Below are positions 10,105 through 22,200 of a stretch of DNA of 64,000 nt, one piece after another. This DNA is from Pseudisothecium myosuroides (taxonomy: Eukaryota; Streptophyta; Bryopsida; Hypnales; Lembophyllaceae). The stretch lies in NCBI GenBank assembly GCA_951799445.1, contig OX637293.1, forward strand, positions 7,316,001 to 7,380,000. The letters are read 5' to 3'. The position numbers and the translations under genes are program-made. Numbering within the stretch: the first letter of the stretch is position 1; the number at the start of each line of letters is the position of its first letter. Below the pieces are notes generated by a model, which saw only the letters and a program-made list of their open reading frames with translations, was not told the DNA's origin and did not search any database.

Positions 10105-13100
10105 ATGGCGACAGCGAAGTTGCAAGGCCCGGGGTGGAGTGTGGGGGTTGTGCAGAATCACCGCCAGTGTCGATCGGAGAGGCTTCGATCGAGTGGTCTT
10201 CGGTTTGCGGGCAAGCAAGCGGAATGGAAAGCCCTTCGGGTTGGGAGAAATTCGACCAGGAGAAAAAAGCAAGGTACGATCTAACATGGGTGTGAGCTTA
10301 TCTGTGGTCTGACTACCATTTTTTTTACAGTTGAAATTGATGTAGTACGTACAATTGATGACAACCAAGGGCCTTTTTTTTAATGAGTTTTTCGGGGAAA
10401 CAGGGCCTTTCTTAATCCTGTATCGATCGTGGTAAGAATTTTTTTGTGTGAAGAGGAGCAGGATCTTGAGTAAAATCTATCGTCTAACTTACCTCACTGA
10501 AAGCTCGTGCGTGAGGTTACTCAGATCCTACGTATGTGAGCTTCCGCGTGGTCTGCAATCTTCGTACCATTTTTTGGAAGTTGGAATTTTTGTAGTACGT
10601 ACAGCAGGCGATTTTAATGGTTTCTTCGGGGAAACAGGGCTTTTCTTAGTTCGATATCCTGATAGGAATTTCTGTGTGAAGAGGAGTAGGTTCTTGTTTA
10701 AAATGTTTCGTCTATCTCACTCAAGTGTTAGGTACTCAAATTTGGACCCGGGTTGTGGAAAATAGTACCCTGGGTCTGCAGCAAAGGATGCAGTTTTTTC
10801 ATAACTAGTCTCCAGATTTGAGGTACTTACCATGATTTTTACGAGATCGTATGATTCTGGGTGATCTGATGATGAAGAAAGCAGATCTTAGAAACCTGAG
10901 AGTCAGTAAGAATAGGAACCAGAAGAGAGGAGTGGCTATGGCTTACATAGAACCGAGCTCTTCTTGATGACCTGCCAACTATGCATTATAAGCCATCATT
11001 GAGATGACAGTTCTGCTTAATTATCGGATGATTGAACTGCTTGTGGTGGTTGGTGCAGTGACTTCCGAAGCACGCGCAGGACGAGAATCCGTTGTCTACC
11101 ATGGCTATGACGTGTACGAGCTTCTAGGGGTGGAAGCCGACGCCCCTGTCCCAGAAATCAAGCAAGCGTACCGATGGTTGCAGAAGAGGTGTCATCCAGA
11201 TATCGCCGGCCCTATAGGACACGACATGGCCATATTACTTAATGATGCTTATGCTACTCTATCTAATCCCAAGCTGCGTGCAATCTATGACGTGGTGAGT
11301 ATCCACTTTTTTGAAGAAATTCACTCTTTTTCTGCGTTAATTTGAAGTCAATCTATCCAGATCTGAATGAAATATCGTTCATATCTGGATAGAAACAGCT
11401 TGAAATTTAAGGGGAGGGACTTGTATAGAACTATTTGTCATCTAATATTATTCAACGATGCCACTCTTTCTAACCCCATGCGGCGTGCAATCTATGACAT
11501 GGTGAGTAAGTATGTAACTCCACATTCTAGAATAAAAGCACTCTCTTTCTGCGTTAATTTGAAGTCAATCTATCCAGATCTGAATGAAATTTCATCCATA
11601 TCTGCATAGAAACAGCTTAAAAATTAAGGGGAGGGACTGGTGTAGAAGATGAACACAATCAAAACATGAGACTCTATGAGAGCCTAGTTTTGGTTTTTGG
11701 TAACACCTAGAGACAGTTAACTTTGAAAATTCAGAAATTATTAATTCATTCGGTGTCCAAATAATGCTGCTTGCTAAAGTGCGTTACGTGCGTTGGGCTC
11801 CTCTTTTCAGTTGCTAATAAGATCCAATAAAAACAAATTTCTGTTCAATAATTGCGACTACGCTCAGTTGTAATTAGTGAAGATTACAGATGCGCATACC
11901 TGAATTGGAGTGATGAATTGTATTGAACGTTGGTTTTTGTGGCACAGAAACGTTTGGAAAGAGCTGCGTTCGACGGCTACACAGGACAACCTTTGTATTC
12001 CAAGTGGTTCGGGCCTGCTGAAGAAGACCGAGCCATCTTTGTGGACGAGACGCAGTGTGTGGGCTGTCTCAAGTGTGCGCTCATCGCTTCCAACACATTT
12101 GCTATTGAGAATCGGTATGGTCGAGCTCGGGCGGTGGGGCAGTGGGCGGACTCGGAGGCTACCATTAACGCTGCCATTCGGGCTTGCCCTGTGGACTGTA
12201 TCTCGTAAGCCTCCAGCTCTTCCTTCTCTATTTCTTATCTTATATTCTTTTACGAAATTTTGGTGTCATGTTACCTATAGCTTTTTTCACTGTGGATCAT
12301 TCTATTCGTAATGCTATTCTTCATGTGTCTACTTGGTATTCCGTTTTGGTGACATTTTAGGGATTTTTACATTAGTATGTACAGTACGGATGTAGAATCT
12401 CCAATAGCAAATCTCATAGATAGTGCAGCGGTTTTCGTCCCTTCCGCTCTTGTAACGAGGCACTACCTGCTGTAGCATGGACTCGTCAGCCTCGTGCTCT
12501 TCCTTCTCTATTGCTTTTCTTAATTTATTACATGAAATGTGGTGTCATGTTACCCATGTTACAGTGCATCTTTTGAAAGCAAAAACCTTGGTTGTTAGAA
12601 CATGTGTTAGCTTTCATTGGAGGGTCTTTTTCGTACTAAGGGCAAAGGGAATACATTCTAGGCACGAAACGTACGAGTCTATTTTACAACGGGCTTCTTC
12701 TTTAGAATGGCAACCATCAGAGACGTACTGACTTGGAACCATTTCCATGCAGATTTGTGCAGCGAGAGCAGCTTCCGGCTTTGGAGTTTGTCATGACCAA
12801 GCAGCCCCGAGTGATCGTCGGAGTGGACATGAAGGCCTATGGAGGGCGAAGGAATGAGAATGTTTTCATTGCGGCTGAGAAGTTTCTTAAGAAATGCGCA
12901 GAACGTGAGCTTTCCAAGAAGTCGAATCTTCAAGTAAGCAAATGACATTTTCCATTCATAGATAGACCTGGCTTATACTATTCATAGTACCTTAAACTTT
13001 GAACCCTTACAACTTTTGCATCCGTTATCCAAATCATGCACTCTTTGTTGCGTCAGAATCCTCTTGCCTTCCCTCAACATGAACATTTCGAAATGACCAT

Positions 13101-13840
13101 CCTCCCCATTCTTTTCCCAGGAAACACCAGCTCAGAAGGAAGCCCGAATGGCAGCTGCAGAAAACATCCAAGCCCGAGCCGGCCGTTGGTGGCACCACTT
13201 CGTCGGCAAGGACCCCACTTCCCCTGAATCATCTCCAGACATGCTCCGCACATCCCGAGGCGCCATCGTCCCCTTAAGCTGGCTCCCTCCAACAAAACCT
13301 CAAGACCACATTCCAAAACAGCAAACCACACCAACCCTCCCTTCAGACCAGCTCCATGCTCTTCTAGAAGCTGCCAGACGCCGCCGCCAAGGTAAAAATA
13401 CTCAAAACAACACCACAGTAGAAGAAGACGAGTACTGGTCTCCCATGGAACCCAACTCCACTGCTGTTCCTTACGATGAACAGCCTGCAACTGCAAGACG
13501 GAACAGGGTTATCAAGACTGAGTCCAGTGGAATCTCTGAAGTCCATGTGGACCAAGTGCTGAGCGAGTGGGTGAGATCAGTGCTTTCGGCGGCCCCTGTG
13601 GCGGTTTCTTTAGTTGGGGCTGTTTTTGCAGGCATGACAAATGGCTTGGGTGCTGCAAATTCAACAGAAGTGGTGGCTAGTGCTAGTGCAGCTGGACCTT
13701 TGCCTGCCGAAGTGACGTCTGGTTTGTTTATGCACATGTTTCTGGCGGCTGCTGTATGGTACATGGTGGCTGCTGTGGTTTCCGGCGCTGTGGCTTTACT
13801 GGTTGCATCTGTTGTGATGATGCGCCGGGAGAAGGATTGA
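10105..13840 (+). CDS. Chloroplast J-domain / 4Fe-4S ferredoxin fusion protein (gene 1)
   Basis: Exons 10105-10273, 11059-11294, 11948-12204, 12753-12933 and 13121-13840 join in one frame of 520 residues. Residues 1 to about 60 are Arg/Ser-rich and few acidic residues occur, like a plastid transit peptide. A J-domain follows (about 75-135) with the Hsp70-activating HPD in RCHPDIAG. A single-cluster ferredoxin domain (about 160-220) has the ligands CVGCLKC and a later CPVDC. Then comes a long variable region. Two hydrophobic segments near the C-terminus (around 430-455 and 480-510) suggest a membrane anchor. The architecture matches the plant plastid J-Fd proteins (Arabidopsis DJC76/77/82 group), thought to recruit plastid Hsp70; that role is family knowledge. 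The start is the first ATG in frame; the frames upstream of it open without ATG. Introns 1-3 each carry a tandem duplication (see findings). Confidence 0.9.
10284..10750. repeat. Tandem duplication in intron 1 of J-Fd gene 1
   Basis: Unit 1 (about 10275-10515) and unit 2 (about 10520-10750) share GTGGTCTG, TAGTACGTACA, TTCGGGGAAACAGGGC and GTGTGAAGAGGAG in the same order at an offset of about 235-244 bp. Unit 1 starts at the exon 1 splice donor. Confidence 0.8.
11235..11640. repeat. Tandem duplication of the exon 2 tail and intron 2 start
   Basis: Exon 2's end plus donor (CGTGCAATCTATGACGTGGT, about 11277) recurs at about 11484 as CGTGCAATCTATGACATGGT. About 110 bp of following intron is duplicated too (TTTCTGCGTTAATTTGAAGT at about 11330 and 11549). 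The offset is about 205-217 bp. The copied exon piece stays open and ends in a usable GTGAGT donor, but it lacks the HPD region and an obvious acceptor. Confidence 0.9.
12195..12580. repeat. Tandem duplication at the exon 3/intron 3 boundary
   Basis: CTCTTCCTTCTCTATT (12218 and 12498) and GGTGTCATGTTACC (12261 and 12541) recur at an offset of 280 bp. The first unit begins at the exon 3 donor (CTCGTAAGCCTCC) and the second at CTCGTCAGCCTCG, in which the donor GTAAG has become GTCAG. Confidence 0.85.
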
Positions 13841-15043
13841 TGACTAAAAAATTCGTTGAAATTGCTGAGGGCAGCGCCTCTTAGATTGTATATAATTATG
13901 GAATAGTTGAGTTTCAATTGGGGTAGTTAGTGGCCTCTGGATTCAGGGCTTGGATTAACAGAAGCTAGATGTGAGCTTGAAAAGAGAGCCAGTTGGCTGC
14001 AAGGATAGAGGCTCGTGTAGTGTAGCTGACTGTAGAATGAATTCTAGCAACCGATTCTGTGATTTTGACTTCTTAATTGAAGTTTTTGGTATGAAGGATT
14101 GATTTCTATTGGAATGGATCTGATTTACACTGGACTATTCTCTTTGTAATTAGGAATTTATCCCTCTGACTCGGGGTTCGGTGCCTCAACGAGTCATTGT
14201 GTGATAGTTGAGGTCGGTGTATGTATTCGTGTTGCTTTGGATTCAGTTTTAGCAACCAAACTTGTGATTGTAGTTGCTGGAAGTTTGAATGCACATTTAA
14301 GGTGGAAGTACCTATTTCCGGTAACTTGAGCATTTCAACCTATACAATATGGGAAATTTGTTGAGAAATTGAGCTCAATGTGTGCAAATATAAGGATGAG
14401 GAAGAATGCCAAAAAAACAGATTTTTTTTTCCCACAAATGAATATTTTATTCAATATAAATGTGGATTTTTCATGCATATCCATTCCAGTTTCATAGACT
14501 CACCTATTAAGGAGGCAAGAGAGATGAGTGGACGAGAAGGTACAAACAAAGAATCTTTTTCAATGACCTGTACATTTGAGTGTTGTCGAGAATAGGTGAC
14601 CCTATATAACAAGGGGGGGGGGATCGAAAATGAATACTTCTACTTTAGTGTCCTTATAAATATGGGGGTCTCAATAATAAGATAGGTAGTGGTGGTATTC
14701 TACATTGAAGTTTTTAGAATCAGGTATTACCTTGGAGTTAATATCGTTTGGATAGCTCAATTTGGTGTGAGATGAGAAATTTCTTACTTAACGGGTTAAT
14801 TAGCTCTTGTTGTGTATTTAGTTAATTATCAGTAGTCTTGATAATTAGCTTCACTTTGTTTGATGCGTGGATTGATCTACCAATATCACCGTGATGCGAG
14901 CCCTGATGTGTTCCATCATATGAGGTTGTGTGTTGCAAAAGATGCATGAATTACCAATAACTGTGAGCCATTGTTTATTTGTCAATTTGCATTGATTGAA
15001 GCAAACCCAATATGTTGAAGCATTCAAAACATTCTTGAGACAA
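13841..15043. other. 3' flank of J-Fd gene 1 and spacer
   Basis: Probably 3' UTR for the first few hundred bases, then AT-rich spacer. A run of 10 G lies near 14612-14623. No gene or element end recognised. Confidence 0.5.
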
Positions 15044-15052
15044 GTGAAAGAT

Positions 15053-15290
15053 CACGGTTGCTATTATGTGAGTCTTGAATCATGAGCACATGAACTTAGA
15101 AGACTATATACCTATGTTATTGGTGTCTATATTATAAAAAACTTCTATGATTATAGGTTACCTATATTGTAGATAATATATTATAGATCTTTATCTTAAG
15201 AGCACCTTCAATGGTTGTAAGATATCTATTTATACATATGCTCAAGGCTCATAGGCTCACATTTCCAAGCTTACATGCTAGCATCAATGG
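15053..15290. mobile_element. Small Mutator-like MITE, 9-bp target duplication
   Basis: The left end contains GTTGCTATTATGTGAG and the right end the inverse-type CTTACATGCTAGC. The flanking 9-mers are GTGAAAGAT (15044-15052) and GTGAAAGAC (15291-15299), one mismatch. Internal palindromic ATAGGT/ACCTAT runs match the copy at 25703-25951. Confidence 0.75.
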
Positions 15291-15299
15291 GTGAAAGAC

Positions 15300-16560
15300 C
15301 ACTAAAACTTATATGTATTATAATTCAAATTTTTCATAACAATTTAGCTGCTCACTATAGCCAACCAAACAAATACTAGGTTGTTTTTTCTAGCAATTAG
15401 TTGTTGTTGTCAGCAATTATGGCCTATCCATACTAATCCCTCCATAAATGTATCACCAATGTGAGGGCATGTAAGAATCTATTGTTCCAAAAAAAATGAT
15501 GACAGATACCACAATCTTTCATCTTAAAAAAAATCTAAATAATGATTCTTCCATACAAATAAATAAAAAAATCATCGTCCATTGAATCATTACTAGCAAC
15601 AACATTTGTAGCCTACTCAAAACATGAATTAAAGGTGGATACCTCCAAACAACCATATTTTGCTACTTTGCCTAGTTATTATTATTAAACTAGTCAAATT
15701 TTTATATTTCTTCATTGGCAAGTGAAAGGTGAACACTAAAGAAAATGGTATTTGGATATTGTATGCTTGATTTAAAAAAGGGTCAAAGTTTTTTACATAC
15801 CATCACAATTGGATACCATTACCTTCCAAATCAACTTTCCCAAAACAACCTCGTTCAACAACTACATAAAAACTTCTACAAAACCCAACAAACCTCCCCT
15901 TTTTATACTACATTGGAAACAAAATAACCTCCCCTTCATGCCATTTAGAGCTCTATCTCAAACCTTCCAAGAACCAATACGGCTACTTTGTGCTACTTTG
16001 TACTACATTCTACTACTTTTATTTCAAATTTTAAACCTACAATGCTTCATGGCAACTCTTCAACTCACCTTCCAAAAAGAAAATCAATCTAAATCTAAAA
16101 CTAACACTAACAAAATGAGTGTTTTATGACTCCAATATATTACTACAATGAATAAAAAAATTCAAATATAATTCATGCGGAAATCACTATAGATGACACC
16201 TAAGGTGATTGGGTCTAGTCGTTATCGACTAGTTGCTTTGGACATCAGCCACATTCATAAATACATTGGTTGAGGCATATAGTAGGCCATATTTAGACCC
16301 AAGAAATTAACATGGCATATACATTGATTGAACTTGGAGGCCTGACTTTCTGGTGATTTGTCCGGACAAAATAAGAAAGCCGACATGGCTTGTGACTCTC
16401 TGCAATTATAGTTTTTTCAACAAACATGGAATAAAATTGTGGTGAACCACTCATTGTTGTTACATCGGGCAAGTTAGAGTCAACAGACATTCCGAACAAG
16501 CGGACATAACGAACGGTTTAGACGAACCAAATGAATAATGTGATTTCCTGAGGTGACTTC
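15300..16560. other. Spacer with a fragment related to the Stowaway-like element
   Basis: About 15635-15770 (GTGGATACCTCCAAACAACC, TATTATTAAACTAGTCAAAT, GGCAAGTGAAAGGTG, TTTGGATATTGTATGC) matches 45170-45300 inside the Stowaway-like element. No ends are seen, so this is an old fragment. The rest is AT-rich without a supported gene. Confidence 0.6.
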
Positions 16561-16564
16561 CTTA

Positions 16565-16960
16565 AAATAGTCACATTGAGTATATTAGGGTCATTGGATG
16601 TCTCGGACAAGTCGGTGAATCGGATTGTTCTAATGGACAATCCATCCAATGTACCAATAAATTATAGAGCCACTTTAGCAATTGATGTGGCAATACATAT
16701 AAAATGTCACTTTAAGTTGTTGACATCAATGCATATAGAATGTATTTGGTAATTTTTATGACTAAAGAAAGTCATGTTTTTCAACCTATGAGCATTCAAT
16801 TACTATCGCAAGTCATGTCTGTGGAATTGCCTAGGTGGCGTTCTATGATTGATAAGAGCAAGTGATGATGTTAAGAAACCAATCAATTGAAAACTTCAAG
16901 ATCATCGTGGTCAATTTAGAGAAAAGGTACGTGAACCATTCAAAGGATTCATGGACTAGT
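16565..16960. repeat. Direct repeat A (pairs with 18440-18885)
   Basis: Shares ordered blocks with repeat B in the same orientation: CACATTGAGTATATTAGG/CACATTGTGCGTGTTAGG, AGAATGTATTTGGTAATTTT, GCCTAGGTGGCGTTC/ACCTAGGTAGCGTTC and GGTACGTGAA/GGATATGTGAA. Divergence is high. The pair brackets the 16.99-18.17 kb element. They could be LTR-like or a plain duplication; no TG...CA ends were seen. Confidence 0.65.
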
Positions 16961-16989
16961 TGAAGAGTATATGAACCTTGAAGTAGTAT

Positions 16990-18166
16990 TAAGGTATTTT
17001 CCCACTTGGCGCTAGGAAGCACCGGTCGTAACAAGATAAGTGAGTCAACGAACGGCGACCAGCTATGTTTGCCACAGTGCGAGGTTTGCGTCTCAGACGT
17101 GGTTACTGTAGCCCCTCCATAAGACCAGGATTTTCACACAAGCTGATGGCAGCGCAATATGTGGGAAGTATGCGGTTTAAATAAGTTGAGTGTGGGTCCC
17201 GAAGTGGTGCTAAGATTTGGCGACATTGATCGATAGCAGTAGGAATTGGCGTCGAGTTTGCAAAAGTGGCGCAGCCGTTTTGAAGTCTGTCGGACTGGCT
17301 ATATCGTTGGCAGTGCAATTTCAGTCCTCCGCGTAGCCATAGATTTTGGACGCAGCTGCGCAACATCAACAAGGACAGAGGGAAAAGCGAGCGAATTAGA
17401 AGGCCTTCGACACAAATCGAGGATCCAGCGATGACAAAGGAGGCATCGGAAACGTGGGTATGAATTGAAGTACCTAAATTGCCAACGGGGTTACTCGCGG
17501 CCAATGCACCCATGAACTTGCTAGGCTGTCGATGCTCCATCTTCACCGTCCTGCTCCCACCAACATCAACATTGCTTTACTTCAAGCGATGAAAGCGAGC
17601 AAAGGCATGAGAATTTCACAGGAACATGTGCGCATGAACAATGAAGCCAAGGGGAAGGAAACCTGCAGCGGAAGCTTGAGATGTCGATGAATGCTACTAT
17701 CTCTGTCTACGGATTGTCGGTCGATGCAAGTGACAGGAACGCAGGAATTTGTAGCAGCATGTCCGATCACTGCAGCTGACGACATTGATTTCTTCCGTAG
17801 CAAGTTGTTCTCGGCATCCTGTGCATGGCATGCGCGCCCGCTCGACCACTTCATTACGCAAATTTGTTTATCAGCCATTTATCTTAATCGCGCCCTCGAG
17901 CTTGCTTTAACTAATACCGCTCTTGTCTTTCCCAAATCTACGTTTACGCCTCATTTGCTGCTACTTAATTTGATGCAACTACCACTGCCTTTAAAAAATA
18001 GCATCACCGTCGACGCCCATCAACAACGGTCTTTGCGGCTGCCACCAAACCAAACACGTTGGCTCGGCAATAACTATTGCCCTCAGGTGTGAAATGCCTA
18101 CCCCAATCTTACGCTGAAACCGCCTCTAACACCTCCGCTAGCGCCAAGTGGGAAAGTACCCTTAGA
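16990..18166. mobile_element. GC-richer TIR element (possible gene-fragment-carrying DNA transposon)
   Basis: The left end reads TTAAGGTATTTTCCCACTTG then GCGCTAG. The right end is its inverse, GCTAGCGCCAAGTGGGAAAG followed by TACCCTTA. The roughly 1.2-kb interior is clearly more GC-rich than the flanks and holds frames of up to 147 codons on both strands (for example 17103-17546 minus) with no recognised domain. The composition suggests captured genic DNA, as in Pack-type elements, but the source is not identifiable. No target duplication was found. Confidence 0.6.
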
Positions 18167-18439
18167 GGGGATTTGAGGGCATATGAGGCCTGTTTCAAAG
18201 TAGTGAACTAGTGTAATACTCATCAAAATATTAAATAATAAAAATAATAAAAAATTCATTAAATTCTTTATAAATATTTAAAATAAATAATAATTAATTA
18301 ATTTAAAAATTAATTTAAAAATATCATCTGACGTAATATTGTCTCAACCATATCAAACTGCCAATGTAGCAAAGTTTGCATGTTACTTTTCCATTGTTTG
18401 AGAACTCGTAGTCTTGTTGAGGCTTCAAATCTCATTTAA

Positions 18440-18885
18440 TGTCACATTGTGCGTGTTAGGATCATCAGTTGTCCCGGACGGGTAGACGAACTGGACAATT
18501 TGGACAAACAGTTTTTCCAATGTGACAACTATAGAGCCACTTAGCAGCTGACGGGGCAATACACGTGGAATGTCACTGGAAATTGACGTATCATGTGACT
18601 CTATACAGTCATATTCTTTACTGATGTGGAATATGATTTCCATAATTAATGTTTTTAATTGACATGCAATACACATAGAATGTATTTGGTAATTTTGATG
18701 ATGAAAAAAACATGTTTTTGAATCTATAAACATTCTATAACTACAATAAGTCACATTTTTGGAACTACCTAGGTAGCGTTCCATAATTTGTTAGAGCAAG
18801 AGTTCACCTTAAGAAATGAATTGATTGGAGACTTCAGGATTGTGGTGGTGAATTTGGTCAAAGGATATGTGAATCCCCTTAGACG
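18440..18885. repeat. Direct repeat B (pairs with 16565-16960)
   Basis: Same orientation as repeat A, about 1.88 kb downstream. A 119-codon minus-strand frame here (18425-18784) has no family features and is not called as a gene. Confidence 0.65.
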
Positions 18886-19239
18886 TCCATTCCCTACAAA
18901 ACATATGCTAGTTGATAGAATTGAGAAGAAGAAGCAAGTTGCTCATTATTATATATAAATTGAAGTACATTGGAGTATATCTCTCAGCATGGTTAACCAA
19001 GACTCCAAGAGACACAAGAATACGAATGGTCACGACTTTCTATGTACCCTCTATACACTAAATATATAGATACGTATATCTATTCTAATATTCCCAATTA
19101 GAGGGTATATTTAGCTAAACCTATTTAATACTACACTAATAATTGAGGTGGCCAATCCAATTAATAATATATAGTAAAAATTTCTAATTCTAATTTATAG
19201 AAGAGGTTTATATTTCAAGATGCTTAAGATATCATTGAT
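18886..19239. other. Spacer next to the Copia 3' end
   Basis: AT-rich. The 3' LTR and polypurine tract of the minus-strand Copia element should lie here, but I could not identify TG...CA ends or a matching 5' LTR. Confidence 0.4.
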
Positions 19240-22200
19240 GTTTTTCTTTTGTTAAACTTTTTGTAAAAATATCTGCAACATTACTTGAGGTATGAATATA
19301 TTCTAATTTTACTTGTTATTTTCAACAACTTCTCTTATGAAGTGAAACTAAATTTTTATGTGTTTAGTACAAGCATGAAATTGGGCATTTTGGATTAAAG
19401 CTTCGGAGCTTTGATTATCACAATATATAATTGTTGGTGAAGTTTGACAGCAACCAAAGTCTTGTAATAATTGTTGCAACCATATGCTTTATTTACAAGC
19501 TTCTATGGCAACTTTATACTCTGCCTCAACACTTGATAATGCAACAATTTGTTGTGAGTCGCTTACTACTCCAACATATAATTCCATTTCTTAGAATAAA
19601 TGCATAATGAGAAGTGGATTTTTGTCCATCAATATTACCAGTCTAGTTAGCATCAGCGTACCCTACTAACATAGTAGGATCATTAGAGGAGTTTTGATTA
19701 GGGACCATATGTGATTCCATGATTATTGTACCTTTTAAGTAATAAAATATTCTTTTGATAGCATTTCAATGGAGTTGTCCTAGATTGACACCATGTTGAC
19801 TAACTTCTCCCATTTCATAGGTCAATGCATGGTGAGTAGTAATGCTATAGCATAACCAAGAGCTCCCATTGCACGAGTATAAGGGACATTTGTCATGTCT
19901 TGAATAGCTTGTGTAGTTTGAGGACGTTGATCTTTAGAAAGTTTGATATTGACTTGAAGAGATGTAGTAGTGGAATGGCATTCAAGCATATTGAAGTATT
20001 TTAAAATATTAAGAATACACTTAGTTTGATGAATTTTAATAGTGCATTGAAACTGAATGCGTTCAACATAAATACCTAAGATATAACGAATAGGACCATG
20101 GTCGGTCATTTCAAAAACTTGAAAAACTTGAGTTTTTATTTTAACAAGTAGTTGTAGATCATTGGAAATAATGATAGAATCATCAACATGGAGTGCAATA
20201 ATAATAAAAGACAATGCATTATGTTTGGTATAAACATTAGAGTTAGCTTGAATGACTATAAAACCAAGAGAAAAGGGATAGGTTTGAAGACTGCTTTCTT
20301 ATATGGAAACCTCTTTGAAGATATTATAATACCATTCACGGGGTGCTTGTTATAAGCCGAAAAGGATTTTTTTAAGTTTACAAACTTTGTGTTTAGATCC
20401 ACAAAGGACATAGCCTTCACACACACACACACACACACATCTTCACGTACATATATCTATATCTATATTTATATATCTTCAAAGAGGTTTCCATATAAGA
20501 AAGCAGTCTTCATGTCTAGTTCATAAACCTCCCAATCATTTAAAGCAAACAATTCTAAAAGAACACGGATGGATGTAATTTTAACAAGAGGTGACGAAAG
20601 TCTCATCATAATCATGTATTTGTACTTGAGAGTGTCCTTTGGCAACTAATAGGGCTTTATACCGATCAAGGGAGTCATCTTCTTTGTATTTTAATTTGAA
20701 AGGTTGGCCATGTACAATGAATAACTTTTCGATTGGATGGTAAAGAAACAAGGTCCCATGCAAGTACCATTCTTCATTAATGAAGAATATTCACTGTCGA
20801 GTGCATCTTGCAAATAATGGGTGTGGGGGCTATTTGATACTTCAATTAAGGTTAGATTGAGGTTCAACAATAGAATTACTTGCAGTTCTATATAATGGTA
20901 TGAAAATGAGTTCACTTAGGATTAGGTTTGTAATGGCGACCAAAGCGTGAACAGGGCTTGGTGGGAGCACCAAAAGGTTTCCAGAGCTTTGATTGGGATT
21001 GTTTAGGAATTGAAGGAAGAGATCGTGTGGGAAGAATCAAAGACCACGACTCTAGTGTTGAAAGACTAGAAGGATTGGGATTGATTAATGGTTCCATATG
21101 ATCACTTGAATCAAAAGAAACACTATGTGTGGTAAATAAAAGATTTATAGTAGATTCATAACTAGTGAGATCTGGTTGAAGAATATTTGTTGATTGAAGG
21201 TGAGTTTGAAGTTGTGGATTTGGTTGATTTTGGGGTTGAGGCTTTGAATGGAAATTTTTTGGATGAGTATATTTCTTAGGATGAATAACATCAAAGTCTT
21301 AAGTAGGCAAAGTAATTTGTGTCAAGGGTGCACTAAATGAACTTGGAAGTTGTTCATTAAATACAACATATGTGCTAAGCAAAATCTGCTTAGTTGAAGG
21401 ATTATATAGTTGATAGGCTTTACCAATTGAACTATAACCTACAAAAATGCACTTGATATTCTTTGGATCAAATTTCATGTGTTTGGCTTACAGTTAACAA
21501 ACAAAAGCATTACAACCAAAAGTGTGGAATAATGTATAGTTGGTTTTCAACCAGTCCACAAATCAAGTGGAGTTTTATTAGAAGAGCTTTAGTTATCAAA
21601 CAATTTTGAATATGGTTGGCACTTATAATGGCCTAGCCCTAAAAAGAAGATGGTAAATTTGCAACATGAAGCATAGATTGAGTAGCTTCTACAAACATTC
21701 TATTTTTGTGCTCAACCACTCCATTTTATTGTGGACTTTATGTAGTAGTAAGCTGATGTAATTGATACCATGATCTCTAGACCATTGTTAAAAAGCATGG
21801 GACCTAAACCTGGTTCCATTATTAGTGCAAAATATTTGAATGCAATTCTTTGTGTAATTTTCAATTAGGATTTGGCATTCTTTAAATTTAATGATAGCCT
21901 TTGATTTTTATTTTAATAAATATATAAAAGTGTATCTACTATAGTTGTCAATGAAAGTAATAAAGTAGCACGCACCACCAATAGAATAAGTAGGCATTGG
22001 GCCGCAAAGGTCAGAATGGACTAGTTCAAGTAGAACCTGTGCTCTCAAAGCAAGTTTTGGAAATCTCTAACGAGTTTGTTTGCCATACATACAACTTTCA
22101 CAAAAATTTATAGGATATAGAGGTTGTTTAGAAAAATGTAGAGGAAGCATTAGATTTAGAAGGATAAATTGAGCTATGTAAAGCTAATGGTAGAGAATTT

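Noticed and set aside
11930..12208. A stand-alone ferredoxin gene (bacterial-type insertion)
   Set aside because: The segment is exon 3 of J-Fd gene 1; it has proper acceptor and donor sites and its phase fits exons 2 and 4.
16565..18885. Repeats A and B as LTRs of a retrotransposon
   Set aside because: No TG...CA ends, primer-binding site or gag/pol remnants between them; the interior is instead a TIR element.
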